The notes beneath the pieces were generated by a model. The model worked only from the letters and a program-made list of their open reading frames with translations, had not been told where the DNA came from and ran no database searches. A stretch of DNA of 23,751 nt from Bacteroidota bacterium (lineage in GTDB: Bacteria; Bacteroidota; Bacteroidia; UBA8524), in contig DQHT01000003.1 in NCBI GenBank assembly GCA_003531115.1, forward strand, positions 1-23,751, in the 5' to 3' direction. The position numbers were made by a program, and so were the translations under genes. Of this stretch, positions 1 through 5,640 are shown piece after piece (within the stretch, counting starts at the first letter, position 1; each line of letters opens with the position of its first letter).

Positions 1-66
1 GCAGGTGGTGCGGAGCAAAATTTTAAAATGCGTATTTTTTCTTACGCATTTTAAAATTTAACCTGC
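1..66. repeat. Long AT-rich hairpin with GCAGGT/ACCTGC outer arms
   Basis: Positions 18-34 and 43-59 are a perfect 17-bp inverted repeat around an 8-nt T-rich loop (35-42). Outside it, GCAGGT at 1-6 is mirrored by ACCTGC at 61-66, so the structure has a second, separated stem. The window starts at base 1, so the outer arm may continue further left. It could be a bidirectional terminator of an unseen upstream gene or the end of a small non-autonomous repeat. No coding sequence overlaps it. Confidence 0.7.
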
Positions 67-70
67 AAAT

Positions 71-293
71 GTGCTAAACGAAGCGTTGGCAAAAACCGTG
101 ACAAAAAATTGTGGGTCGGCTTGTTCCTTTTTTCTTTTTTAAGTGCGGTTGGGCAAAAATTAAATCTTTCTTGGGTCGGTCTGCGTGTCGCCCGTTTTTC
201 TGTCTGCCCACTAAATGGTCTGTTAAATATTAATCCGTCTTTGTCAAGGTAGCACGGTCGTTTTTACCATTGGCGGTAACTTGTTTATAGCAG
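71..293. repeat. Imperfect inverted-repeat non-coding segment
   Basis: The left arm (71-100, reading GTGCTAAACGAAGCGTTGGC and on to ACCGTG) resembles the reverse complement of the right arm (253-293, CACGGT, a T run, then GGCGGTAACTTGTTTATAGCA). Shared blocks are CACGGT, the T run and GTTT..AGCA. Between the arms lie two copies of GGGTCGG (112-118 and 173-179). No open reading frame of gene length is present. It looks like a dispersed intergenic repeat or a degenerate element; I could not assign a family. Confidence 0.35.
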
Positions 294-440
294 AATAACA
301 TTTACCGAATCCTATCCATATTTGGAACTTTTCGGCAACAGTGTTGCTGCTTATTCGATTACAAATTAATTAGATTATCCGGTTTTTCCTACCCATGCTT
401 GTCGCACTCTCTTCGGTTTCTAATTAAGGGTTTGTTATTG
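294..440. other. Non-coding stretch, no gene seen
   Basis: AT-rich sequence with only a small hairpin around 344-356 (GCAAC, AGT loop, GTTGC). It contains ATTAGATTA at 370-378, similar to the left end of the IS110 element, but nothing further supports an element remnant. I see no gene here. Confidence 0.4.
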
Positions 441-506
441 GATACCCCGTAGATACCCCGTAGATATCCCGTAGATATCCCGTAGATACCCCGTTGATAT
501 CCCGTG
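441..506. repeat. Tandem array of six 11-bp units (GATAYCCCGTA)
   Basis: Six consecutive 11-bp units fill 66 bp. Units 1 and 2 read GATACCCCGTA, units 3 and 4 GATATCCCGTA, unit 5 GATACCCCGTT and unit 6 GATATCCCGTG. The unit is not a multiple of three and no ORF spans it, so it is a non-coding minisatellite. Eleven bp is close to one helical turn, so each unit shows the same face of the helix. There are no spacers, so this is not CRISPR. Confidence 0.9.
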
Positions 507-546
507 TTTAGTTCGCCATTGGGGTACCATCTGAAGACTTACGGTT

Positions 547-566
547 GGCCTATCCTTCGGCAGGCT
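547..566. repeat. Left half of a REP-like host palindrome split by the IS
   Basis: GGCCTATCCTTCGGCAGG followed by CT (547-566) joins in silico to CAGGATAACGGCC at 1812-1824. The restored sequence is a hairpin: GGCC pairs with GGCC and TATCCT pairs with AGGATA, with a 2-nt bulge. The IS110 element sits in its loop. Similar TTCGGCAGGCTCAGG-type palindromes are common intergenic repeats in Bacteroidota, from memory and not searched here. Confidence 0.7.
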
Positions 567-580
567 ATTAGATTAGCGAA

Positions 581-762
581 TAATTAGATTAGGTCTTAAT
601 TTAGATTTAACTGAAAACCAGAGGAGGTGAGGTGAACTATTTCGGCAGTTGAGTTCAAGACTTAACCTGAGCATTAGTCCTCACTTCCTTTAGGGTTCTT
701 GTACCATTTAGAATGTTAAGCTTTAAGGCTTATTAATAGCGTTAGTACGAGCCCATTCTGGT
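581..762 (+). ncRNA. IS110 bridge RNA with target- and donor-binding domains
   Basis: Two stem-closed domains lie upstream of the transposase. Domain 1 is closed by 622-632 with 679-689 (11 bp, one G-U); inside it 633-638 pairs with 652-657. Domain 2 is closed by 693-704 with 745-754 (2-nt bulge). Four segments match DNA in the strand sense known for IS621 bridge RNAs. 641-648 (TTCGGCAG) equals the left flank 556-563. 666-672 (CCTGAGC) is complementary to 1809-1815, the right flank with core. 708-715 (TTAGAATG) equals the right end 1802-1809, just before the core. 734-740 (TAATAGC) is complementary to 564-570, the core and left end. The 5' and 3' limits are estimates from the predicted junction promoter and the last stem. 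Confidence 0.8.
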
Positions 763-796
763 TGTTCAGCTTGTTCTATTTTTCAAATTTAAAGGT

Positions 797-1786
797 ATGA
801 AAAACTTATTTATTGGCATCGACATCTCTAAAGATGTTTTCGATTATTGCTTCTTATCTGAAGACAATGAACTCTTAATTCCAAAGGGACAAAAACCGAA
901 CACAGTAAAAGGAATTAATGAGTTGTGTAAACGAATCAGTGGTTTTAGTGATTATGCGATTTGGATCTGTATGGAGCATACCGGCTACTACGGCTACTTG
1001 CTCGCCTTCGAATTTAGTAAGCGTAACTTGAGGTATTCCTTGTTGAATCCGCTTGAAATGAAACACTCTGTGGGACTAACAAGGGGGAAAACGGATATGA
1101 TAGACGCTTATAGAATCGCATCTTTTGCATTGAGCAACATGCACAAACTCAAGCCGCATAGTTTACCAACAGAGCAATTGCAACAACTCAAGGTATTCAT
1201 TAGCATGCGCAATAGGTATACAAAGATCCTGGTGCAGCTTAAAAATGGATTAAAGGCTTGTCAGATTGCTGCTAAAACCATCGATTTAAGCATTCAGATT
1301 GAAGAGAACCTGGCCTTAATTAAACAACAAGAACAGGCCATCACGAATCTTGACAAGCAAATGCTTGAATTGATTAATTCCAGTGGGGAGCTCAAGGAGT
1401 CATTTAGGAAAGCCACTCAGGTAATAGGCGTGGGGCCATTAACTGCAATGAAATGTATTGTGGAAACGGATAACTTTAACAAATTCACAGACGGAAGAAA
1501 ATTCAGTTGTCATTGCGGTCTTGCGCCTTTTGAATACAGGTCTGGGAGCAGTGTAAGAGCCAAGACCAGGACCAGTCCGCTAAGTGACAAATCATTGAAG
1601 GCCATCTTCTATAAAGCAGCCGGCACCGCAATTCAGCATGATCCTCAACTAAAGAACTATTACAACAGAAAACTTAAAGAAGGAAAACACAAACTTTCAG
1701 TCTTAAATGCAGTGGCAAACAAACTGGTTCTAAGAATATTTGCAGTTGTGCAGAGAGATGAACCGTTTGTGAAATTTTCGGCCTAA
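797..1786 (+). CDS. IS110-family DEDD transposase (bridge-RNA-guided recombinase)
   Basis: This 329-residue protein has the two IS110 domains: an N-terminal RuvC-like DEDD domain (about 5-160) and a C-terminal Transposase_20 domain (about 205-290). The likely acidic residues are D9 in GIDISKD, E60 in CMEHTGYY, and D100 and D103 in KTDMIDA. The C-terminal domain shows GVGPLTA (211-217), GLAPFEYRSGSS (241-252) and KAAGTA. The catalytic serine of this family lies in the SGSS stretch (249-252), though I cannot say which Ser it is. A helical segment at about 160-200 links the domains. Family members insert and excise by using their bridge RNA to pair target and donor DNA. Length is normal and there is no frameshift. 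The likely promoter forms only when the ends join, so the integrated copy may be poorly expressed. Confidence 0.95.
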   Translation: MKNLFIGIDISKDVFDYCFLSEDNELLIPKGQKPNTVKGINELCKRISGFSDYAIWICMEHTGYYGYLLAFEFSKRNLRYSLLNPLEMKHSVGLTRGKTDMIDAYRIASFALSNMHKLKPHSLPTEQLQQLKVFISMRNRYTKILVQLKNGLKACQIAAKTIDLSIQIEENLALIKQQEQAITNLDKQMLELINSSGELKESFRKATQVIGVGPLTAMKCIVETDNFNKFTDGRKFSCHCGLAPFEYRSGSSVRAKTRTSPLSDKSLKAIFYKAAGTAIQHDPQLKNYYNRKLKEGKHKLSVLNAVANKLVLRIFAVVQRDEPFVKFSA

Positions 1787-1811
1787 AAGTTTGGAAGTAT
1801 CTTAGAATGCT

Positions 1812-1824
1812 CAGGATAACGGCC
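1812..1824. repeat. Right half of the REP-like host palindrome
   Basis: CAGGATAACGGCC follows the second CT core and completes the stem begun at 547-566. Segment 666-672 of the bridge RNA is complementary to CAGG plus the core here, which marks this as the right target half. Confidence 0.65.
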
Positions 1825-1856
1825 CTGAAGAGAAGGGTTATACGGTCTAAACTTAG

Positions 1857-1887
1857 TCTCACCATCTCCAAATCTCACCATCTCCAA
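1857..1887. repeat. Tandem 16-bp direct repeat
   Basis: TCTCACCATCTCCAAA at 1857-1872 is repeated at 1873-1887 (TCTCACCATCTCCAA, then G). It lies between the IS right flank and the 3' end of the decarboxylase gene. Function unknown; probably intergenic simple-repeat DNA. Confidence 0.8.
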
Positions 1888-1914
1888 GTCCACCTCATCA
1901 AAGGTCTTACCTGC

Positions 1915-3132
1915 CTACGTCAATCCCTCAACGACCAATATTAGTCTTTCAATAGTAACATGCTCCATCACCACGATCTTATACCATTGCGGGTTATCGT
2001 GGTTATCCGGAATAAGAACATATTTCGAAGCCAATTCTGGTGGAACATGTTCTGAACGGATGGTGAGGATATTGGAACCGGCCTGACGGAAATAGTTAAT
2101 GCCTTTGGCTTTTAGACGCTCTTCCAGCCAGTCGCTGCGTTTTTGGAGGACGAATATTTTTTCTCTCCAGGCATATGGGCCATAGGTACAGAGGATCATC
2201 CAGATAGCCAGGGCATTGGCTCCGGAACGGGAACCGATCAGGGTCGAATCCTCTCCTTCTACATAGCTGGCTTCTTTGGTGGCGGCGAATTGCATCCATC
2301 CTTTTCGTATGATGAACATGCCGGTGCCATAAGGGGCCTGCACCATTTTGTGGGCATCGAGCGTAACAGAAGTAATTTCGGGAATACGGAAATCCGGAAT
2401 ATTGGCCTCACCACTAAAAGGGTAAAAGAAACCGCCATAGGCCCCGTCGACATGCAGTTTAAAGGGAAGTTGGGCTTCTTTCAAGGCTTCAACATAAATC
2501 AGAGGATCATCTACGGAACCAAACATCGTGGTCATCATATTCACCACCACAATAACTGCTTTATCTCCTCTTTCTATTAAGCCGCTGATCGCTTTATTGA
2601 TGGCATTTGAATCGATTTTTCGGGTCGCTTCATCAACCTGAACAATGGCCATATTGAGGCCCAGGATGTTCGCCGCTTTTGCCATGGAATAATGGCCGTC
2701 CTGCGATACCAGAAGGGAAATTTCATTGGCCGGGATCCCAAAAGTCTTCATAAAATAATTCCGGTAGATCCAGGCCGCCTGGATATTAGCCTCTGTTCCA
2801 CCTGAAGCTACATATCCATCAAATTCACCCTCTCCTTTCAGGATATCATGGGCGCAGATGGAAATAAGTTCCCTTTCGATTTCCTGGGTGCCGGAAAAAA
2901 AGCTCTCTGACTTACCCAGGGTATGGCAACCAATATGATTCGGGTTATGGATAAGTGCCGACAAAAATGGAGCGTCTTTCAAAAAATTCGCATCCGAATA
3001 AAATACTTTGCTGTCGAGATGGCTGGCCGGAACACCCACCACAGTCTCCTCATAAAAGTTTACATTCTTATTCAGGGCACTAAATATCCTTTTCTGGATC
3101 TCCGCGGCCGACAACTTTTCCCAATGTTTCAT
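1915..3132 (-). CDS. PLP-dependent group II amino acid decarboxylase-like protein
   Basis: This 405-residue enzyme belongs to the pyridoxal-phosphate group II decarboxylase family (glutamate, aspartate, tyrosine and aromatic amino acid decarboxylases). Visible family features are SGGTEAN (110-116), which binds the cofactor phosphate; H147 in QDGHYSMAKAAN, which stacks on the PLP ring; D229 in HVDGAYGG, which contacts the ring nitrogen; and the Schiff-base lysine K262 in TLDAHKMVQ. Length is slightly short for the family, like archaeal MfnA-type and other compact members. The substrate cannot be told from the sequence. A perfect -7 box (TATCTTTG, 3138-3145) lies 5 nt before the ATG, which supports this start and independent transcription. 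The protein lacks a signal peptide and should be cytoplasmic. Confidence 0.9.
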   Translation of the reverse strand: MKHWEKLSAAEIQKRIFSALNKNVNFYEETVVGVPASHLDSKVFYSDANFLKDAPFLSALIHNPNHIGCHTLGKSESFFSGTQEIERELISICAHDILKGEGEFDGYVASGGTEANIQAAWIYRNYFMKTFGIPANEISLLVSQDGHYSMAKAANILGLNMAIVQVDEATRKIDSNAINKAISGLIERGDKAVIVVVNMMTTMFGSVDDPLIYVEALKEAQLPFKLHVDGAYGGFFYPFSGEANIPDFRIPEITSVTLDAHKMVQAPYGTGMFIIRKGWMQFAATKEASYVEGEDSTLIGSRSGANALAIWMILCTYGPYAWREKIFVLQKRSDWLEERLKAKGINYFRQAGSNILTIRSEHVPPELASKYVLIPDNHDNPQWYKIVVMEHVTIERLILVVEGLT

Positions 3133-3137
3133 CGGAA

Positions 3138-3145
3138 CAAAGATA
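3138..3145 (-). promoter_or_regulatory. -7 box TATCTTTG for the PLP decarboxylase
   Basis: Read on the minus strand the bases are TATCTTTG, an exact match to the Bacteroidota TAnnTTTG -7 element, ending 5 nt before the ATG. No convincing -33 TTTG is seen upstream. Confidence 0.6.
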
Positions 3146-3187
3146 GTTCACGGAAAATAGATGAAAACTGAGTAAAATCAGAAAAGG

Positions 3188-3239
3188 GACCATAGACCAT
3201 GGACCATAGACCATAGCTGAAAACTGAACACTGAAAACT
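3188..3239. repeat. Four GACCATR units plus a CTGAAAACT/CTGAACACT repeat
   Basis: Four 7-bp GACCATA/G units (3188-3215) are followed by CTGAAAACTG-AACACTG-AAAACT (3217-3239). The second part recurs at 21614-21636 in the gap between two unrelated genes. It is a short dispersed intergenic repeat. Confidence 0.8.
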
Positions 3240-3240
3240 T

Positions 3241-3306
3241 TTACCCGCCGAAGCTCGTACGAATGTATGGTGCTAAAACCATCGCTAACGAGCGAAGGAG
3301 GGGAAA
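3241..3306. repeat. Imperfect inverted repeat with internal hairpin
   Basis: CCCGCCGAAGCTCGTACGA at the left is loosely mirrored by TAACGAGCGAAGGAGGGG at the right. Inside, ATGGT and ACCAT enclose GCTAAA. It lies just downstream of the MlaD-like gene (minus strand) and could act as its terminator, although it lacks a strong T run. Confidence 0.4.
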
Positions 3307-3310
3307 ACTT

Positions 3311-4243
3311 TTATTTGTCCTTCTTACCGAAAACAGATATCCGCACATAGCGGCCCGGATGTTCTTTCAGGTCTTTGAGCAGGGCATCAAGGTCTTTGCT
3401 GACCTTTTCCATCTCATCATACAAAGACTTGTTTGTAGCAAGCTGGCCCAGAGTGCCTTTTCCGTTATTGATATTCGTCAAAGTGGTGTCGAGGCTCGCT
3501 AATACCGCATTGGCACGGGTCATTGTCTCCTGTAAATGAAGTGCATTCAATGTATCTGTGAAGGTTTCGATCTTGGTGAAGGTCCTTTTTATAGTTGCTT
3601 CATTATCCAATATCATCCTTTCAATGGATATGGCATGATCCAACAGTGTTGCCACCTTGGTATCCATGGTATGCTGAACAGAATTCAGGGTCCCGTTTAA
3701 ACTGTTCATGGTAGTTGGCAGCTTTTCCATAGCCTCCCTGAGCGCGGCTCCTGATTCTCCGTTGAAGGTGCTGTCAAGGCCTTCAAGGATACTTTTCACC
3801 TTATCCCTGAGGGGTTCGGTGATCTGATTCAGGTTGTCGACAAAACCGGGTTCCATATAAGGAATAAGAGTATCCCTGTTTTGAGCAATTTTAGGATCAT
3901 TGCCCAATACAAGCTCCACCGCTTTTGAACCAAACAGATCAGAACTATACACTTTGATCGTTGAATTGATCGGAACCTCTATGCTACTTTGTACTTCAAT
4001 TTCAACCATCAGTTTCAGGCTGTCATCGGTCAACAGTTCTACGCGTTTTACCTGTCCAATCCTGTACCCGTTGATAAGTACCGGATTGGAGGCTATCAGT
4101 CCGTCAACGGTCTTAAAAACGGCATAGTACGTATTGGTTTTGGTGAAAAGGTCGCGCCCTTTCAAATAATTATACCCCAGGATCAGGATCGTAATAGACA
4201 AGGCAGTAAATATGCCTACTTTGGATTCATTCGAAATCTTCAT
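3311..4243 (-). CDS. MlaD-family (MCE domain) lipid-transport protein
   Basis: This 310-residue protein has one N-terminal membrane helix (about 9-26) and a single MCE/MlaD domain (about 37-115; note VDGLIASNPVLINGYRIGQV). A long helical tail (about 130-290) follows, rich in short hydrophobic and polar repeats. This is the architecture of the substrate-binding subunit of Mla-type phospholipid ABC transporters, anchored in the inner membrane and reaching into the periplasm. The usual MlaE permease and MlaF ATPase are not in this window. The upstream neighbour, 42 bp away, is a MacB-type permease of a different family, so a joint complex is not expected. A perfect -7 box in that gap suggests its own promoter. 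Confidence 0.9.
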   Translation of the reverse strand: MKISNESKVGIFTALSITILILGYNYLKGRDLFTKTNTYYAVFKTVDGLIASNPVLINGYRIGQVKRVELLTDDSLKLMVEIEVQSSIEVPINSTIKVYSSDLFGSKAVELVLGNDPKIAQNRDTLIPYMEPGFVDNLNQITEPLRDKVKSILEGLDSTFNGESGAALREAMEKLPTTMNSLNGTLNSVQHTMDTKVATLLDHAISIERMILDNEATIKRTFTKIETFTDTLNALHLQETMTRANAVLASLDTTLTNINNGKGTLGQLATNKSLYDEMEKVSKDLDALLKDLKEHPGRYVRISVFGKKDK

Positions 4244-4250
4244 CTGCTCA

Positions 4251-4258
4251 CAAATATA
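4251..4258 (-). promoter_or_regulatory. -7 box TATATTTG for the MlaD-like gene
   Basis: Exact TAnnTTTG match on the minus strand, ending 7 nt before the ATG at 4243. It lies inside the 42-bp gap after the permease gene, so the MlaD-like gene can be transcribed separately. Confidence 0.55.
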
Positions 4259-4285
4259 ATCGCTTCCTGCAAATTCTGTTTTACT

Positions 4286-5551
4286 TTACTTGGATCGCAT
4301 GGCTTCCACCGGATCCATTCTCGCCGCTGTGATGGCAGGAACCATACCCGCAATTAGCCCGATAAGCGCTGAGATCACATTGCTCAATATAAAATTCGAG
4401 GCAGAAAGAGCTACATCGATATCCATGGCAGCAGATATTCCCTTACTGCCTAAAAACACGAAAAACACCCCGATCAAACCGCCTATGAGCGAAAGTATCA
4501 CTGCTTCGGTCAAAAACTGAAATAGGATAAATGCGTTGGTAGCCCCGAGTGCTTTTTGAATGCCTATTTGTGCTGTTCGTTCCTTTACCGACACAAACAT
4601 GATATTGGCAATTCCAAATCCTCCTACCAGTATCGAAAATGCGCCGATAATACTGCCTCCCATATGCAAAACGCCAAAAATACCGGAGATGATGCTGGTA
4701 AGCATGGTGATCCTGTTCATGGCAAAATTATCATCGTCACGCGGATTCAGCCTTCTCACCGAACGCATGGCTCCCTGTATGGTCAATTGCAGGTCGTCGA
4801 TACTTACCTGATCGGCTCCTTTAACCACAATACTCGGTTCACCACCGCGGTTGAGGTTCGCCACCTTTCTCAAAAAATGGATGGGCAAAATAACCGAATC
4901 GTCTTCCGAACTTCCCAGTATCGATTTTCCCTTTCTCTTCAGAACTCCGGCCACCACCAGTTTCCTGCCCATAAATTGCACTTCTTTTCCGGCCACTTGC
5001 GTGCTGCCAAAAAGATTTACAGCCACATTATACCCCAGCAAAATAACCGGTTTACCCAGCCGCGATTCGCTTTCGGTAAAATAACGTCCATCGCCAACAG
5101 CAACGGGATTGATCAAGTCGTAATTATGCCCAACAGCTATGCCGCTGATATTGTCGATACTATTCCCTTCCGCCTTTATGGTCCGGCGGTAAAATCGAAA
5201 CATATACGAAACCTGATCTACTGCAGGTTGTGCTTCCAGACGTTCTTTTAACAGGTCTGATTCTTTGAGCGTGGCCTTTGGTCGGTTCATGTATTTCCAC
5301 CAGGGATAATCGTTGCTAAATTCCCAGGGCCATTTTTGAACGTACACCACGTTCTGTCCAAGCGACTCAAAACTTTTGTTGATATTGGCTTCCATCGAAT
5401 CCACAAAGGTCCATACCAATACAATGCAGAAAATACCGATAGAAATGCCGGCCAGCGACAAGACCGAGCGCAATTTATTCACCCACAAAGCCTGAACAGC
5501 CATGGAGAAACTCTCTCCTCCCAATTGCAGAAACATGCGTAATTGCGACAC
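4286..5551 (-). CDS. MacB-type ABC transporter permease (MacB_PCD + FtsX)
   Basis: This permease of 416-421 residues has the MacB/LolC layout. TM1 (about 29-50) is followed by a large periplasmic domain (about 51-290), then three TM helices in an FtsX domain (about 295-415) ending in RMDPVEAMRSK. The segment VKERTAQIGIQKALGATNAFI is the usual coupling loop between TM2 and TM3. Such permeases pair with a cytoplasmic ATPase, and none is nearby. The longest start is GTG at 5551; ATG at 5536 (MFLQLGGESF) aligns better with the family as I remember it. A one-mismatch -7 box ends 4 nt before the GTG. The substrate is unknown; relatives export antibiotics, peptides or lipoproteins. Confidence 0.9.
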   Translation of the reverse strand: MSQLRMFLQLGGESFSMAVQALWVNKLRSVLSLAGISIGIFCIVLVWTFVDSMEANINKSFESLGQNVVYVQKWPWEFSNDYPWWKYMNRPKATLKESDLLKERLEAQPAVDQVSYMFRFYRRTIKAEGNSIDNISGIAVGHNYDLINPVAVGDGRYFTESESRLGKPVILLGYNVAVNLFGSTQVAGKEVQFMGRKLVVAGVLKRKGKSILGSSEDDSVILPIHFLRKVANLNRGGEPSIVVKGADQVSIDDLQLTIQGAMRSVRRLNPRDDDNFAMNRITMLTSIISGIFGVLHMGGSIIGAFSILVGGFGIANIMFVSVKERTAQIGIQKALGATNAFILFQFLTEAVILSLIGGLIGVFFVFLGSKGISAAMDIDVALSASNFILSNVISALIGLIAGMVPAITAARMDPVEAMRSK

Positions 5552-5555
5552 GAAA

Positions 5556-5563
5556 CGAAGGTA
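5556..5563 (-). promoter_or_regulatory. Candidate -7 box TACCTTCG for the ABC permease
   Basis: Minus-strand TACCTTCG matches TAnnTTTG with one difference and ends exactly 4 nt before the GTG codon at 5551. The spacing equals that seen at rsmE and the GNAT gene. Confidence 0.35.
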
Positions 5564-5569
5564 TGAAAT

Positions 5570-5605
5570 TAACCGCCTGTCCGGTTAGCTCCCCTACAGG
5601 GCTAA
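5570..5605 (-). terminator. Two overlapping hairpins after the TrkH gene
   Basis: TAACCG (5570-5575) pairs with CGGTTA (5582-5587). TTAGCTC (5585-5591) pairs with GGGCTAA (5599-5605). The stems share bases and are mutually exclusive. They follow the stop of the aminotransferase-rfaE1-trkH run, so termination is plausible, but there is no clear T tract. Confidence 0.35.
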
Positions 5606-5640
5606 TCGATAAAAACACGATAAGTGTGGATTAGCGACTC

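Larger units (their letters stand above)
565..1811 (+). mobile_element. Complete IS110-family insertion sequence with CT core at both ends
   Basis: One DEDD transposase gene (797-1786) is preceded by about 230 bp and followed by only 23 bp of non-coding element DNA, the layout of the IS110 group (as opposed to IS1111). Ends were set by matching the predicted bridge RNA to flanks and ends. The dinucleotide CT at 565-566 and again at 1810-1811 is the duplicated core, so the element plus one core is 1245 bp. There are no terminal inverted repeats, as expected. The left end holds ATTAGATTAG twice (567-576 and 584-593). When the ends join in a circle, TTTG (1790-1793) lies 20 nt before TAGATTAG (569-576), a plausible junction promoter. 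The gene is intact, so the element may be active. Confidence 0.85.

Noticed and set aside
71..293. Integron attC-like site suggested by GCGTTGGC and GCGGTAAC ends
   Set aside because: Core sites do not match the RYYYAAC/GTTRRRY pattern in the correct places, and there is no integrase or cassette gene.
370..378. ATTAGATTA as a remnant of another IS110 left end
   Set aside because: Only 9 AT-rich bases match, with no guide domains or core context.
441..506. Possible CRISPR array
   Set aside because: Units are 11 bp and directly contiguous with no spacers, and there are no cas genes.
2143..2580. 145-codon open frame on the plus strand
   Set aside because: It is antisense to the PLP decarboxylase, whose catalytic motifs lie on the opposite strand.
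4556..5251. 231-codon open frame on the plus strand
   Set aside because: It is wholly antisense to the ABC permease gene, which has clear domain structure; the product has no recognisable features.
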